A DNA stretch of 64,000 nt from Salirhabdus sp. Marseille-P4669 (GTDB lineage: Bacteria > Bacillota > Bacilli > Bacillales > Alkalibacillaceae): assembly GCF_900240405.1 (NCBI RefSeq), contig NZ_OEQK01000001.1, forward strand, positions 434,001 to 498,000, given 5' to 3'. A model generated the notes under the pieces. The model had not been told where the DNA came from, did no database searches, and saw only the letters and a program-made list of their open reading frames with translations. The translations under genes and the position numbers were made by a program. Of the stretch, positions 9,474 to 19,643 are shown piece by piece. How positions within the stretch are numbered: position 1 is the stretch's first letter; each line of letters begins with the position of its first letter.

Positions 9474-9611
9474 TATACAGGTTTAAACGCTTTTTTGTTT
9501 TTTATTTTAACTGGTACGAACATTATGATGATATTGCTTTTTGTGTATCCTAATAAGTAAAATTATTTGAAAAGTCGATTTTGTTTATATTTCATTGAAG
9601 GGAGATAGTCT

Positions 9612-11075
9612 ATGAGTGAAAAAAGAGAAACATTAAATAAAACTCTTAAACCATCTTGGGTTTGGGCAGTTGCTCTTGGTTCTTCAATAGGTTGGGGAGC
9701 CTTTGTGCAACCTACGAATTGGATGTCTCAAGCGGGTCCGTTTGGTGTAATGATTGGATTTGGAATTGGTGCCGTGCTTATGATGCTCATTGCAGTAAGT
9801 TATGGTTTTTTAATTCGTAACTTCCCTGTATCGGGGGGAGAGTTTGCTTATTCTTTTGTAAGTTTAGGTAGAACACATGCATTTATATGTGGATGGTTTT
9901 TAACACTAGGCTACATTTGTATTGTTGCATTGAATGCTTCCGCATTTGCCTTAATGTTTAAGTATGTATTCCCAGATTTTGTTGAAAATATGCATATGTA
10001 CCAACTGGCTGGGTGGGACGTTTATTTTGTGGAAATTATTATAGCAACCGTTGCAGTAGTTATCTTTACTTATTTTAATATTAAAGGATCTGGGATTTCG
10101 GGGCGAATGCAATTTATATTTTGTGTCATTATGCTAGCAGCTGTAGTTCTGCTAACATTTTTAGTTGGTGCTTCACCGGATTCTAGCTTTGAGAATATAA
10201 AACCTTATTTTAATCCTGATATTTCAGCATTCTCGGCAATAATTGCAATTGTTGCCATTGCTCCATGGGCATACGTTGGTTTTGACAACGTCCCACAAGC
10301 AGCTGAAGAATTTAACTTTTCTTCAAAAAAGGCTTTTGGTTTAATAATATTTGCATTACTTGCGGCAGCATTACTATATAGTTTAATGATTATAGCTACA
10401 GCTATGACGCAACCATGGCTAGGTCTAGTCGAAGCTCAGCATTTATGGGGAACCGGTGCTGCTATACGTGAAGTTTTAGGAACTACCGGTTTAATAATTT
10501 TAGTTGTGGCATTATCTATGGGTATATTTACGGGATTGAACGGTTTCACCATTGCTTCAAGTCGATTATTGTTTGCGATGTCACGTGCAAAAGTCTTACC
10601 GAAGTCATTTTCAAAATTACACTCAAAGCATAATACTCCATATATAAGCATTATCTTTACTTCTGTAATAGCTTTACTTGCACCTTGGTTTGGACGTGAG
10701 GTATTAACATGGATAGTTGATATGTCTTCAATTGGCGTTTCAATTGCATATTTCTATACATGTTATACGGCTTTTAGTTTGTTTAAATGGTCGCAAAGTG
10801 GCACTGTGGATTTAACAAAGCAGGTTGTATCTCCTGGTAAAAAACTCTTATCACTGATAGGTATGCTTTCTAGTTTAACATTTATTGGATTATTACTTAT
10901 TCCTGGATCACCAGCTTTCTTAGCAATGGAATCAAGAATAGCGCTAGTTGTTTGGGTTCTGTTAGGTGTTGTATTCTACTTTATGAAACGTAAAGATTTT
11001 AACGCAATACCTGAAGAAGAGTTAAATTATCTAATTCTTGGAAAAAGGGATATAAATTTACAAGATACGAATTAA
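9612..11075 (+). CDS. APC-family amino acid/amine permease
   Basis: The 487-residue integral membrane protein has about twelve hydrophobic helices. The N-terminal GSSIGWGAFVQP and FPVSGGEFAYSF segments are typical of the amino acid-polyamine-organocation superfamily, where they bind the substrate's alpha-carboxyl/amino groups. PWAYVGFDNVPQAAEEF (helix 6-7 region) also fits. ATG 9612 follows GAAGGGAGATAG. The preceding UTRA regulator probably controls it. Substrate cannot be read from sequence. Confidence 0.85.
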   Translation: MSEKRETLNKTLKPSWVWAVALGSSIGWGAFVQPTNWMSQAGPFGVMIGFGIGAVLMMLIAVSYGFLIRNFPVSGGEFAYSFVSLGRTHAFICGWFLTLGYICIVALNASAFALMFKYVFPDFVENMHMYQLAGWDVYFVEIIIATVAVVIFTYFNIKGSGISGRMQFIFCVIMLAAVVLLTFLVGASPDSSFENIKPYFNPDISAFSAIIAIVAIAPWAYVGFDNVPQAAEEFNFSSKKAFGLIIFALLAAALLYSLMIIATAMTQPWLGLVEAQHLWGTGAAIREVLGTTGLIILVVALSMGIFTGLNGFTIASSRLLFAMSRAKVLPKSFSKLHSKHNTPYISIIFTSVIALLAPWFGREVLTWIVDMSSIGVSIAYFYTCYTAFSLFKWSQSGTVDLTKQVVSPGKKLLSLIGMLSSLTFIGLLLIPGSPAFLAMESRIALVVWVLLGVVFYFMKRKDFNAIPEEELNYLILGKRDINLQDTN

Positions 11076-11649
11076 ATAAAAATGTATTCATAATTTATGA
11101 ATGGTTGAAGAGGCGTGATTATTGCCGTGGTCAAAATTAATTTAGCTTTGAAATAGAAAAGAGCAATAAAAACTCAAAAATAAGCTACAAGGAGTGGCGG
11201 GCATGATTGCCTCTTGTGGTATGCCAGCGTCTTTTTACATTAGCTGGTATCCTGATACAAGAATTATGCTCGCTGACGCTCTGCGTAAAACAATGATAGA
11301 TTTTCTCCCTACTGCTATTCTGCCTTATACCTCTATCCTCTACCGTACATCGACATTATTTCTAGAGAACTATTGTATATCTTTAAAAAGTTTTAGCACT
11401 TCAAATATAACCCTGTTATAATCCTGTTAATTTGTTCAAACAACTCTCCCTCAAAAAAATGTGTATAATATATATGTTCTGATATGGTCACCCTATTTTA
11501 GAGAAATAAAACATCTTTCGAAAGTTTTTAATCTCTGATAGTATTTAGATTTATTTTCTAAAATTTTATCTTAATTATAGTACCCTCATCAAAATAAAAG
11601 TTATGCTATAATACTAAAGTTAATAAATTCAAACTTGCAGGTGACATCA
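11076..11649. other. Gene-poor region with a possible decayed ORF
   Basis: An ORF at 11202-11421 (72 codons) has an AAGGAG site eight bases upstream of its ATG, but its translation shows no domain, has an odd composition with several Cys and Met, and is followed by no terminator. It may be a remnant of a lost gene. At 11604-11612 an extended -10 element (TATGCTATAAT) sits about 40 bp upstream of the acyltransferase gene. Nothing else is recognisable. Confidence 0.35.
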
Positions 11650-12783
11650 TTGAAGAAAATTTACTACCTAGAAGGATTTAGAGGATTAGCTGCTTTTATA
11701 GTTGTGATAGCACACTACATGCAATTTTACTTTTATGATCCTTTATTTAAAAATCCTAATACGTCCTTAGAAATTATTATAAGTAAAACACCATTAAACT
11801 TATTTTACAATGGAAATTTTGCTGTATTCTCCTTTTTTGTTTTAAGTGGATACGTATTAAGTATCAAGTTTTTCCGGGATAGAAAACTCGAAACGATCCA
11901 AGCAAGTGCATCTAAAAGGTATATCAGACTAGCCATACCTGTTTTGTCTTCAGTGATCATTGCATATGTATTATTAGTAACTAACTCCTATGAATTATTT
12001 TCACAATATACAGGAGACATGCGCTATGATGATATGAGTCATAACTTATTTGTTATGATAAAAACCGCATTATTTGACATTTTCTTTGATTATTCAAATG
12101 CTTATATCGGTGTATTATGGACAATGACATATGAATTATTTGGTTCATTTTTGATATTTTCATTTTTATCATTATTTGGCATAAATCCTAAAAGGTATAT
12201 TGCATATATGTTTTTAATAGTTTTGTTCTGGGATAGTTACTTTCTCGCTTTTATTTTGGGGATGCTATTAAGTGATTTATATAACTCTGATTTGGAAATT
12301 AAGACCAAAACAAAACCAATAGCTACTTTATTGATTTTTATAATAGGTTTACTTTTAGGGTCTTATCCTTATGGGAATACAACTGGAACCATATATAACT
12401 TTTTAAACTTTAGTTTTTTAAATGTTGAATACAGAGCATTTTTTCACATATTAGGTGCCTTTTTTATAATTATTGCAATTTTGAATTCTAAAATATTGCA
12501 GAAAGTATTTTCTAAAAGAATATTTATTTATTTGGGGAAGGTTTCGTTTCCGCTGTACCTTGTACACTTTCCAATATTACATTCTTTATCATTCTTTATA
12601 TTTGATTTAGTGAGAAGGCATTATTCATATCACATTAGCTTTACTATGGCGTTTATTGTTTCTATTATTGTTACTTTTATTATAGCTCACTTATTTTCAG
12701 TATATATAGATGAAAAAGCTGTAAAGGTTTCTAATTACTTTTATAAGCATTTTTTTAGGTCCAGGAAAGAAACGAAGATGTAA
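11650..12783 (+). CDS. Membrane acyltransferase, acyltransferase-3 (OafA/YrhL-like) family
   Basis: The 377-residue protein has about ten hydrophobic helices. It starts with the family signature YLEGFRGLAAFIVVIAH-MQF, including the conserved Arg and His, and contains SGYVLSIKFF and, near the C-terminus, LYLVHFPIL. The family transfers acyl groups (often acetyl) to exported polysaccharides or lipids. TTG 11650 is preferred because AGGTGA lies five bases upstream; the TTG 15 bases earlier has no ribosome site. It appears monocistronic. Substrate unknown, perhaps a wall polymer given the genes at 4-8 kb. Confidence 0.8.
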   Translation: MKKIYYLEGFRGLAAFIVVIAHYMQFYFYDPLFKNPNTSLEIIISKTPLNLFYNGNFAVFSFFVLSGYVLSIKFFRDRKLETIQASASKRYIRLAIPVLSSVIIAYVLLVTNSYELFSQYTGDMRYDDMSHNLFVMIKTALFDIFFDYSNAYIGVLWTMTYELFGSFLIFSFLSLFGINPKRYIAYMFLIVLFWDSYFLAFILGMLLSDLYNSDLEIKTKTKPIATLLIFIIGLLLGSYPYGNTTGTIYNFLNFSFLNVEYRAFFHILGAFFIIIAILNSKILQKVFSKRIFIYLGKVSFPLYLVHFPILHSLSFFIFDLVRRHYSYHISFTMAFIVSIIVTFIIAHLFSVYIDEKAVKVSNYFYKHFFRSRKETKM

Positions 12784-12862
12784 GATTTTACAATATTAAT
12801 TTTAATGTTGTATATTAAACAGGACCAAAAAATGACTAATAATAAAATAGACATAAAGATAA

Positions 12863-12955
12863 TTCAAATTAATTGAAGTAGATCAAGAAGCATTAGTTAT
12901 CGAATTGCTATGTGATAACCCACTTGAATTATATAAAGAGTTTATTTCCGAATAA
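12863..12955 (+). pseudogene. Possible 3' remnant of a lost small gene
   Basis: The frame 12863-12955 (30 codons plus TAA) encodes an acidic, helical tail ending ELYKEFISE, directly before a perfect terminator. It has no start codon with a ribosome site; upstream is a stop. It looks like the surviving 3' end of a gene. The family is not recognisable. Confidence 0.3.
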
Positions 12956-12960
12956 TGTGT

Positions 12961-12990
12961 AGAGACTAGCAAAAATGCTAGTCTCTATTT
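12961..12990 (+). terminator. Rho-independent terminator
   Basis: A perfect 10-bp stem AGAGACTAGC / GCTAGTCTCT with loop AAAAAT, followed by ATTT. Confidence 0.75.
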
Positions 12991-13127
12991 CATTAGAAAA
13001 ATGTATAATTGTATTTAAAGGTTGGGATAGGCTGAGCTTTTGTTTTAGATTTACTTTATCACACTAATGAAATAACAAACTAAACCAGTCGAAATATACA
13101 CCTTATTGACAATTTTTAGAATATTTC

Positions 13128-13157
13128 TTGATTTATTGTAAAATAAAGGATTATAAT
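13128..13157 (+). promoter_or_regulatory. Promoter of first M6 protease gene
   Basis: TTGATT (13128-13133), an 18-bp spacer and TATAAT (13152-13157). The second M6 gene has the same -35, spacer length and -10. About 100 bp downstream both leaders share a GGGG...GTT.GAATTCCATC element (here about 13249-13270). Confidence 0.6.
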
Positions 13158-13301
13158 AATTAAACCTACTCATCTTTTACATAGACAAATAGGAGAATGG
13201 TAGATATAGGAAAATAGTAATGAAATGATAGAATGGGATGGGTTTTAAGGGGGGCGTTAGAATTCCATCGCGAATGACTAAGTAAAGGGGAGATAGGGTT
13301 A

Positions 13302-16300
13302 ATGGTTAATTGGAAAAAAACCTTAGGAACGTCCGTCCTGTCAGCAGGACTGCTATTTAGTTCCTATGCACCAATGATTAGTACAAGTACTGATGTAACA
13401 ATAAGTGCAAAAACAACAACCGCAACCAATGAGGTGGCGTTTCCATTTGAAAGCGAACACTTTAGTGGGCCTTTTGATGTGGCGTTGTTAACTTTGAGAA
13501 GTTACTAGATTCCTTAATTAAACAAGGGGTTATTAGCAGTAATGCTACACCTGCTGAGCAACGTCAGCAAGTACAAAGCTATTTGAAAAAGCGTCAAGCA
13601 AACGCTGAAGAATTAGCGGTTGATGATCAAAACGAAAAAGAAGCACGTGCAGAATTGCAGCAGGCAGCTGAATTAGAGCGAAAAGAAGCTGTTTCACCTG
13701 AACATGCTGGTGATGGATGGGCTGGTCAGGTTACTACAGATGAGATTCTTGTTTTACTAATTGAATTCCCAGACTATGAATCTGGTAATATTACAGCAGA
13801 GGATAACCCGGTTTTATTATATGATAATTATCCTAAAGAACATTATGAAAATATGGTGTTTGGTGATAAGTCCTACATTGGACCAGATGGGCAAGAATTA
13901 ATATCAATGAAAGAGTTTTATGAACAGCAATCTGGTGGAAGCTATACCATTGATGGTGCTGTATCAGATTGGTATGTAGCAGAACAACCAGCAGCATATT
14001 ATGGTGCTAACGATGCTGGTGGTAATGATATTCGTCCTCGTGAGTTAGTGAAAGAAGCGTTAGTACACGCAGCTCAAGACCCGAATATTGACTTAAGTGA
14101 ATTTGATAAAGAAGATATTATGGATTTAGATGGAGATGGAAACTATCGTGAACCAGATGGTATTATTGACCATTTAATGATTGTTCATGCTGGTACTGGT
14201 GAAGAAGCAGGTGGCGGTAGTGTTGGGGCAGATGCAATTTGGTCTCATAGCTGGTCATTAGAAGAAGCTCCATTTGTTATTCCGAACACGCAAGGTTTAG
14301 CAGATATCGGATACTGGGGTGATGATACAGACGGAGATGGTAAGGCAGATACTGCATCTTTGGCTGCGTTTGACTATACTATCCAACCAGAAGATGGTGC
14401 AACTGGTGTGTTTGCACATGAATACGGTCATGACTTAGGCCTACCTGATGAATACGATTCTATTTATTCTGGCTTAGGTGCACCTACTGGTTACTGGACA
14501 CTAATGGCTTCTGGAAGCTGGGCTGGTGAAATTCATGGGACAGAACCAACTGGATTTAGTCCGGATAATAAACTAGACCTACAAAAAAGAATACCAGGTT
14601 CCAACTGGTTTGAACCAGTAGAGTTCAATTTAGAAGACTTACAAGGAACCTCTAAAACTATTGTGTTAGATCAAGCAAGTATTAAAAGTACAAATTCAGA
14701 TGCAGTTAAGATAAACTTACCGGATAAAGAAACGGTAGTAACACAGCCTACAAGTGGTACATATCAATATTTTGGTGGTAATTCGAATAACGCTAAGACG
14801 ACTTTATCTACTACTGTTGACTTAACCAATGCTACAACGAGTGAGTTTACATTTAATGCAAATTATGAAATTGAAGAGCATTGGGATTATGCAGCTGTTG
14901 AAGTTAATGATGGCTCGGGATGGATAACGATTCCTGGTAACATTACAACTGTTGAAAGTCCAAATGGGCAAAATCCAGGTAATGGCATAACTGGTTCTTC
15001 TAATGGCTGGTTTGAGGCATCCTTTGATTTAAGTTCATTTGCTGGAAAAGAAATTGAACTTGCCATTGTATACTATACTGACCCATATGTAAGTATGGCT
15101 GGCCTCTATGTTGATGATCTTGCTGTTACTATTGATGGAGAAGCGGTTATTACAGACGATGCAGAATCAGAGAATGACGCTTTTGTCAAAAACGGATTTA
15201 CAAAATCAGATGGTATTGTTACTACTCCTCATTATTATTTAGTAGAGTGGAGAAACTGGACTGCTGCGGATAAAGCATTAGGAACTACTACTCGTGGGGA
15301 TGGAACAGTATTAACACATGATCCTGGTATGGTTGTTTGGTATGTAGATGATTACTATACAGATAACTGGACAGGAGATCACCCTGGTGATGGATTTGTT
15401 GGAGTAGTGGATGCTCATCAAGAAGCGATGGTGTGGTCTGATGGGGCTGTTGCTGGATCTCAATATCAGATTCAAGACGCAGCATTCTCCTTGAGTGCAA
15501 CGGATGAAACGTATTTAGATTACTCGGCTCAAGGTTATGACTTATCATTAGCTGGACAACCTGCAGTAGCAACTTTTGATGATTCAAGAGATTACAGTAA
15601 TCCAGGTGCTCCAGATGCTGGGCGTAATGTACCGAAATATGGTTTGAAGATTCACGTTGTTGAACAAGCGGATGATATGTCTACCGGAACGATTGTGCTA
15701 CATGTTGGTGATGAAAATACTGTAGAATTAAATGATCTTGAGAATAATGTATATTCTTCTAAAGAAGGATTTAATGAAGTGCATGTGACTGGACATGTTC
15801 ATAAAGATGGTAGTGGGGAAGCTTTAACTGTCACTTATGAAATATGGAATAGCAAAGGTGAAATAATTGAAACTTCTACAGAAACACTGTTAGGTCTTGT
15901 GCAATCCTTGGATAAGACCTTTACAATCACAGATGAATTTGTATCTGGAGACTATACATTGAATGTTAGTGTAAAAGGCGAAAGTGGTACAGTTTCTTCA
16001 TCTGCTTTAGCTTTTAGCGTAGATCATGAACCACCAGTAGTAGTAGTGGATACTGGTAATGACAATGAAGGCAATGATAACGAAACTGCTGCAGCTACAA
16101 AAGCTGTATCTCTAACGGTATCAATCGAAGAAGCAGATCCTAACACTTTGGAATACCTATGGTCACAAAGTCCGAATCCACTAAATGACTCTTCTTTAAC
16201 GAGATTAAAAGCAAGTAGTATATCAGAGTGGAAATCGTTCAATAATGGGGATACATTAACTCTAAAAGGTGTAGAAGGTACATGGTATTTACATGTTCGT

Positions 16301-16813
16301 GCGAAGGACTTTGTTGGGAATCCAATTGAATTTACATCAGATCCATATACTCTAGATAATACCGCACCTATTATTGAACTAACTGGGGATAACCCATTTA
16401 TAGTAAAAGTAGGAAATGCATATAAGGAACCTGGATATACTGCTACGGACAATCTAGATGGTAATCTCACCAACAATGTGGTAATGGTGAGTAATGTAGA
16501 CACAAATAAAGTTGGTCAGTATAACGTAACATATAGTGTTTCAGATGCAGCGGGTAATAAGGCTGAGATTACACGTACAATCAAAGTAGTCGAAGAATCT
16601 GTACTTGAAGAAGATGAAAATTCCACAGATGGTCAGCAAGATGATGGTGATTCAACTACGGATAGTGGAAACGAATCTGAAACGGGCGGAAATCTTCCGA
16701 ATACTGCAACAAATGCTTATAATTGGATAATCTTTGGAGCGTTGATATTAGTATTAGGAGCAGCACTTATGGTAATTCAACGAAGAGGAACTGTAACTAC
16801 TTCCAAACATTAA
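13302..16813 (+). pseudogene. Immune inhibitor A-like M6 metalloprotease, LPxTA wall anchor, interrupted by a frameshift
   Basis: The 5' part (13302-13508) encodes a signal peptide and the start of the propeptide, nearly identical in layout to the intact paralog at 19775. At about 13484-13490 the frame is lost; one missing base, probably a G in GCGTTGTTAAC, moves the coding frame by -1. From there the protein continues without a stop to 16813. The downstream part has the zinc motif HEYGHDLGLPDEYD (His codon at 14417), an MAM/jelly-roll-like middle, Ig-like HYR/DUF5011 modules, and a C-terminal LPNTATN motif with a hydrophobic helix and basic tail. Repaired length would be about 1170 residues. 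M6 proteases are secreted zinc endopeptidases. The lesion could be a genuine pseudogene, a phase-variable switch or a sequencing error. Confidence 0.85.
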
Positions 16814-16816
16814 TAG

Positions 16817-16850
16817 AACAGAGGCTAGCAAGTGCTAGCCTCTGTTTTAT
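16817..16850. terminator. Bidirectional terminator between M6 protease and BsuPI-domain gene
   Basis: AACAGAGGCTAGC and GCTAGCCTCTGTT form a perfect 13-bp stem with an AAGT loop, T-rich on the plus side. It overlaps the stop codon of the convergent minus-strand gene. Confidence 0.85.
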
Positions 16851-17548
16851 TTCACTATAAAACTAATGCTTGTCTTTGGTTGCATCTCTTTAGCTGTAAG
16901 GACAAACATCACATGGTATTTTCCTTTAGGAAGATCGTTGATGGTCACTTCATAATCTAAAGATCCTCCTGGCTTTACCGGCTCCTCCCCAGCTAAGCTT
17001 GTGAACTTTTTTGATTTGGAGTATTGACTCACTACATTTCCATCATCATCTTTCACAATGTACTCGTAACGTTGAGAGCTATCAAAATGGAAAGTAAACA
17101 TGTTATCCATTTGATTTTTCACTTTAAAATGTAAAACGGTATTATTACCTTTCACGGTGTAATCAATGGTAGGGACAAATCTTTCTTCTTTACTTAATGT
17201 TGTTGTAGTCGTTGTTAGTTTTCCATCATTATTTCTAGGTGGGGTCTTTGTCTGGGCTGTACCTTCGTTTTCAATTCCCTCATTTCCAGTGCTTTCTGCT
17301 GAATCCTCATCTGGTTCGATGACATTAGTTGATGCAGTTGTTTGATTGCCTTCACTTTCTTCTATAGTTGTGCTGTCCTCTGATGAAATACTTTCTTGTT
17401 CTACAGTAGTTTCTTCTGTGTTCTCTGTTGTGTCCATTGAAGTTTGGTTCTTTACTTCTCTAGACTCTTCAATGGATTCCTTTGAATCTGTACCGCATCC
17501 AGCAATAAAAATCAATACAACGAGTAGATTAAAAACTCTTTTGAACAT
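16847..17548 (-). CDS. Lipoprotein with C-terminal BsuPI (proteinase inhibitor-like) domain
   Basis: The 233-residue product has a lipoprotein signal (LLVVLIFIAGCGT, lipid-modified Cys near residue 18), an acidic Thr/Ser/Glu-rich linker (about 20-120), and a ~105-residue C-terminal BsuPI domain (FTFHFDSSQRYEYIVKD, PVKPGGSLDYEV, LPKGKYHVMFVLTAKE). The family name comes from the intracellular serine protease inhibitor of B. subtilis; most members are extracytoplasmic and uncharacterised. ATG 17548 has an AAGGAT site nine bases upstream; a longer frame to 17590 lacks one. It lies tail-to-tail with an M6 protease, an arrangement repeated at 23159-23602, so it may restrain the neighbouring protease. 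That role is inference. Confidence 0.8.
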   Translation of the reverse strand: MFKRVFNLLVVLIFIAGCGTDSKESIEESREVKNQTSMDTTENTEETTVEQESISSEDSTTIEESEGNQTTASTNVIEPDEDSAESTGNEGIENEGTAQTKTPPRNNDGKLTTTTTTLSKEERFVPTIDYTVKGNNTVLHFKVKNQMDNMFTFHFDSSQRYEYIVKDDDGNVVSQYSKSKKFTSLAGEEPVKPGGSLDYEVTINDLPKGKYHVMFVLTAKEMQPKTSISFIVK

Positions 17549-17701
17549 GTACGACATCCTTTTTATTTTTATAGACGTTCTTCCTTCCATAAAGTTACAC
17601 TTGTGTAGTAGATTGGATTCTGTTTTTATAACTATTCTGAAGATATTTTTAATTTAGAAGGGTGAAAAGAAAAATAGTGGACCTCTATTGGGCCCATCTA
17701 T

Positions 17702-18298
17702 TTATTCATAAATATAATAATCAATTACCTCTACCGTAACTTCCTCAATTCGAACATCATCGGTCACATATGCATAAAACTTTGTGCGACCATCCGGAAC
17801 GAGAATATCTGCATCTGCGAAGGTTGTCGTAGAATCAATCACATTTCCATCCACATCGGTGAAGGTAGCCAATAACTCTACTAACTCCAAGGAATACTCA
17901 GACCCATTATAAAGTTCGCCTTCTACAACAGCGTCTGCGTATTCATCTGCATAAAAGTCTGTAATCGTTACTTCGACTGCAATATCCTGAGCAATCTCGT
18001 TACTTACATTCTCATAGCTTATGCTGCCTGAGTAAGCCGATTCTAGTTCTGCGTTTAGGAAGTCTATTTCTTCATAAGCTAAAGCGAGTTCTTCTTCTAG
18101 GTCAGCACTAGCAGTAGATGCTTCCAATTCTTTAATCTCCGCATTTTTGTCTTCCACCATCGTTCGTAATTCTTCGATTGTTTCATCCTTCTCTTCCACT
18201 TCATTCTTTAGATCTGCGATTTGAGTTTCTAATTCTTGTGTATTACATCCAACCAAAAATAAGATCATTAGTATAAATAGAATGATGGCTTTCTTAAT
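17702..18298 (-). CDS. Lipoprotein with coiled coil and FxLYD-like domain; probable ATT start
   Basis: A 198-residue lipoprotein whose lipobox is LVGC. After the Cys comes a ~70-residue Glu/Lys coiled coil (TQELETQIADLKNEVEEKD...) and a C-terminal beta-rich FxLYD-like domain with VEGELYNGSEYSLELVELLATFTD. The only ATG (18268) leaves seven residues before the Cys and no positive n-region. Ten codons upstream an ATT at 18298 gives IKKAIILFILMILFLVGC and is placed eight bases after AGGGGG; no ATG, GTG or TTG lies between. ATT initiation is therefore likely. Function unknown; monocistronic. Confidence 0.65.
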   Translation of the reverse strand: MKKAIILFILMILFLVGCNTQELETQIADLKNEVEEKDETIEELRTMVEDKNAEIKELEASTASADLEEELALAYEEIDFLNAELESAYSGSISYENVSNEIAQDIAVEVTITDFYADEYADAVVEGELYNGSEYSLELVELLATFTDVDGNVIDSTTTFADADILVPDGRTKFYAYVTDDVRIEEVTVEVIDYYIYE

Positions 18299-18483
18299 GA
18301 TAAACGCCCCCTAGTCGAATTATGTAATCTAATTGTAACAATTATATCATGTTTCTACTAAAATGAAGCTAGATTTATAGCGCTATACTAGAAGTTTTGT
18401 CGCCTTTTGCCTTCTTTCGTCAAGTCTATTCTTTTTCCTATCCGCCGATACTATAATAGACTCTTAAAGGAGGCATTAGGACG

Positions 18484-19107
18484 ATGAGATATGTATTTTT
18501 TGTAGCGGTCTTATCTATATGTTTATCTTTTGCATTAGGTAATAACGGTAGTGCAGTAGAAATAAAGCAAGCAAGTTTTCTATCTGAGCGTGAACTAAAT
18601 GTCGCACATAAAGAAACGTTTGAAATAAATAATAAAGGGTCGCAGGACGAAGAGGATTCAACACCAAAGATTACCCCATCAGTACAACCACAAGAACCAC
18701 AAATACTCCCAACAGCGAATCTACAGCAAGAGGAAGAATCAACTGTTACCCTAGAACAACTCCAGTCCAATCTACATATTGGAATGACCCGAGATCAGTT
18801 AAGATCATTTTTAGATACCCCTAATGAAATTGGCTTCAGTGCAATGGATGGTAAGGAAGTATGGCGATATGATTTTGTGCACACGGAAGGGTATGTCTTT
18901 GAAGAGACGCCAGAATTTAAAGAAATGGCCATCGTGGATACAGTTGATATGGATGGATTAAAGAACAATCACCTAGACATGCAGCTTTTCATAAACTGGA
19001 GCGAAGACACCGTTTCGCATATTGTTGTGTACTATAATAATGATGAATCTGTCTATGAATATCGTGTATTTGAGAATGGAGAAGTCCGCGATAGGAAAGT
19101 TTCATAA
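18484..19107 (+). CDS. Secreted protein with SmpA/BamE-like domain
   Basis: The 207-residue protein has an N-terminal signal peptide (MRYVFFVAVLSICLSFALG), a Pro/Glu/Gln-rich linker (about 55-90), and a ~110-residue C-terminal domain with HIGMTRDQLRSFLDTPNEIG...VWRYDF, which resembles the SmpA/OmlA/BamE fold (IGMT-xxV...G-P). In Firmicutes such domains are found in small exported proteins of unknown role. ATG 18484 follows AAAGGAGG. A terminator-free 37 bp separates it from the promoter of the next small gene. Confidence 0.6.
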   Translation: MRYVFFVAVLSICLSFALGNNGSAVEIKQASFLSERELNVAHKETFEINNKGSQDEEDSTPKITPSVQPQEPQILPTANLQQEEESTVTLEQLQSNLHIGMTRDQLRSFLDTPNEIGFSAMDGKEVWRYDFVHTEGYVFEETPEFKEMAIVDTVDMDGLKNNHLDMQLFINWSEDTVSHIVVYYNNDESVYEYRVFENGEVRDRKVS

Positions 19108-19120
19108 CAAAAAACAAATA

Positions 19121-19149
19121 TTTACATTTCAACTGGGACATGATACTAT
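19121..19149 (+). promoter_or_regulatory. Sigma-A promoter of the small gene at 19215
   Basis: TTTACA (19121-19126), 17-bp spacer, TACTAT (19144-19149). Its predicted transcript start near 19156 lies downstream of the ATG at 19140, which rules that codon out as the start of the small protein. Confidence 0.65.
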
Positions 19150-19214
19150 TATGTCTAAATATATCAAAATATGAAACTGAATATCGAGGAAATACATGGA
19201 AAAGAGTGAATGCA

Positions 19215-19394
19215 ATGCAAGACAGCAAAAATAAGTACCGTGATATAAAACACGTACTTATCAATGCTTACCAAAAAGGTAATGATCAGTCCGCAGAGCT
19301 TGACGAAATAATGGCTGGATTAAGACATGATTTAAAGGAATATTTTAACTATAGCAATTTGCAACAAAATTCAGTAAGTAAAAAAGCACAATAA
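19215..19394 (+). CDS. Small hypothetical protein, paralog of the protein at 6884-7078
   Basis: The 59-residue charged, helical protein starts at ATG 19215, preceded by AAGAGTG. A longer frame from 19140 begins before the predicted transcription start and is rejected. Its core DIK--L--AY-KGN--SA-L---M---L---LK matches the small protein at 6884 without gaps. It has its own promoter and a strong terminator, so it is transcribed alone. Two copies in one window suggest a family of short regulatory or adaptor proteins; I cannot name it. Confidence 0.6.
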   Translation: MQDSKNKYRDIKHVLINAYQKGNDQSAELDEIMAGLRHDLKEYFNYSNLQQNSVSKKAQ

Positions 19395-19400
19395 ATTTAA

Positions 19401-19431
19401 GGCGCCCGTTCTATTGGGCGCTTTTTATTTT
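19401..19431 (+). terminator. Rho-independent terminator
   Basis: GGCGCCC / GGGCGC stem with loop GTTCTATT and a TTTTTATTTT tail. Confidence 0.85.
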
Positions 19432-19613
19432 GATTTTTTGAATAGGTAGAAAAGATGAATTCCCCTGTGTGGGTTAATACTTAAAATGCTCCGATTCTTT
19501 CATTAAATATGCTTTCCCAACCTAGTTCCTTCTTCCTTTTTCGACATTGTCCCTAAAAACAAACACTACTTTTGTCTAGTTTTGTAATTATTAGGAATAT
19601 TCAAAATATTTAA

Positions 19614-19643
19614 TTGATTTTTGGAAAAATATAGGCGTATAAT
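19614..19643 (+). promoter_or_regulatory. Promoter of second M6 protease gene
   Basis: TTGATT (19614-19619), 18-bp spacer, TATAAT (19638-19643), identical in elements and spacing to the promoter at 13128. The leader shares a GGGG...GTT.GAATTCCATC element (about 19718-19741), here flanked by GTAAC and GTTAC arms. Confidence 0.65.

Noticed and set aside
11194-11421. 75-codon ORF after the APC permease
   Set aside because: It has an AAGGAG site, but no recognisable domain, odd composition and no transcription signals; kept only as a possible remnant.
13476-13510. Programmed -1 frameshift in the M6 protease
   Set aside because: No X-XXY-YYZ slippery heptamer or following pseudoknot is visible; a simple one-base loss explains the sequence.
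15288-15587. Minus-strand ORF of 99 codons inside the first M6 protease, and similar antisense ORFs elsewhere in that gene and its paralog
   Set aside because: They are antisense shadows of the conserved protease coding sequence with Leu/His/Gln-rich translations and no ribosome sites.
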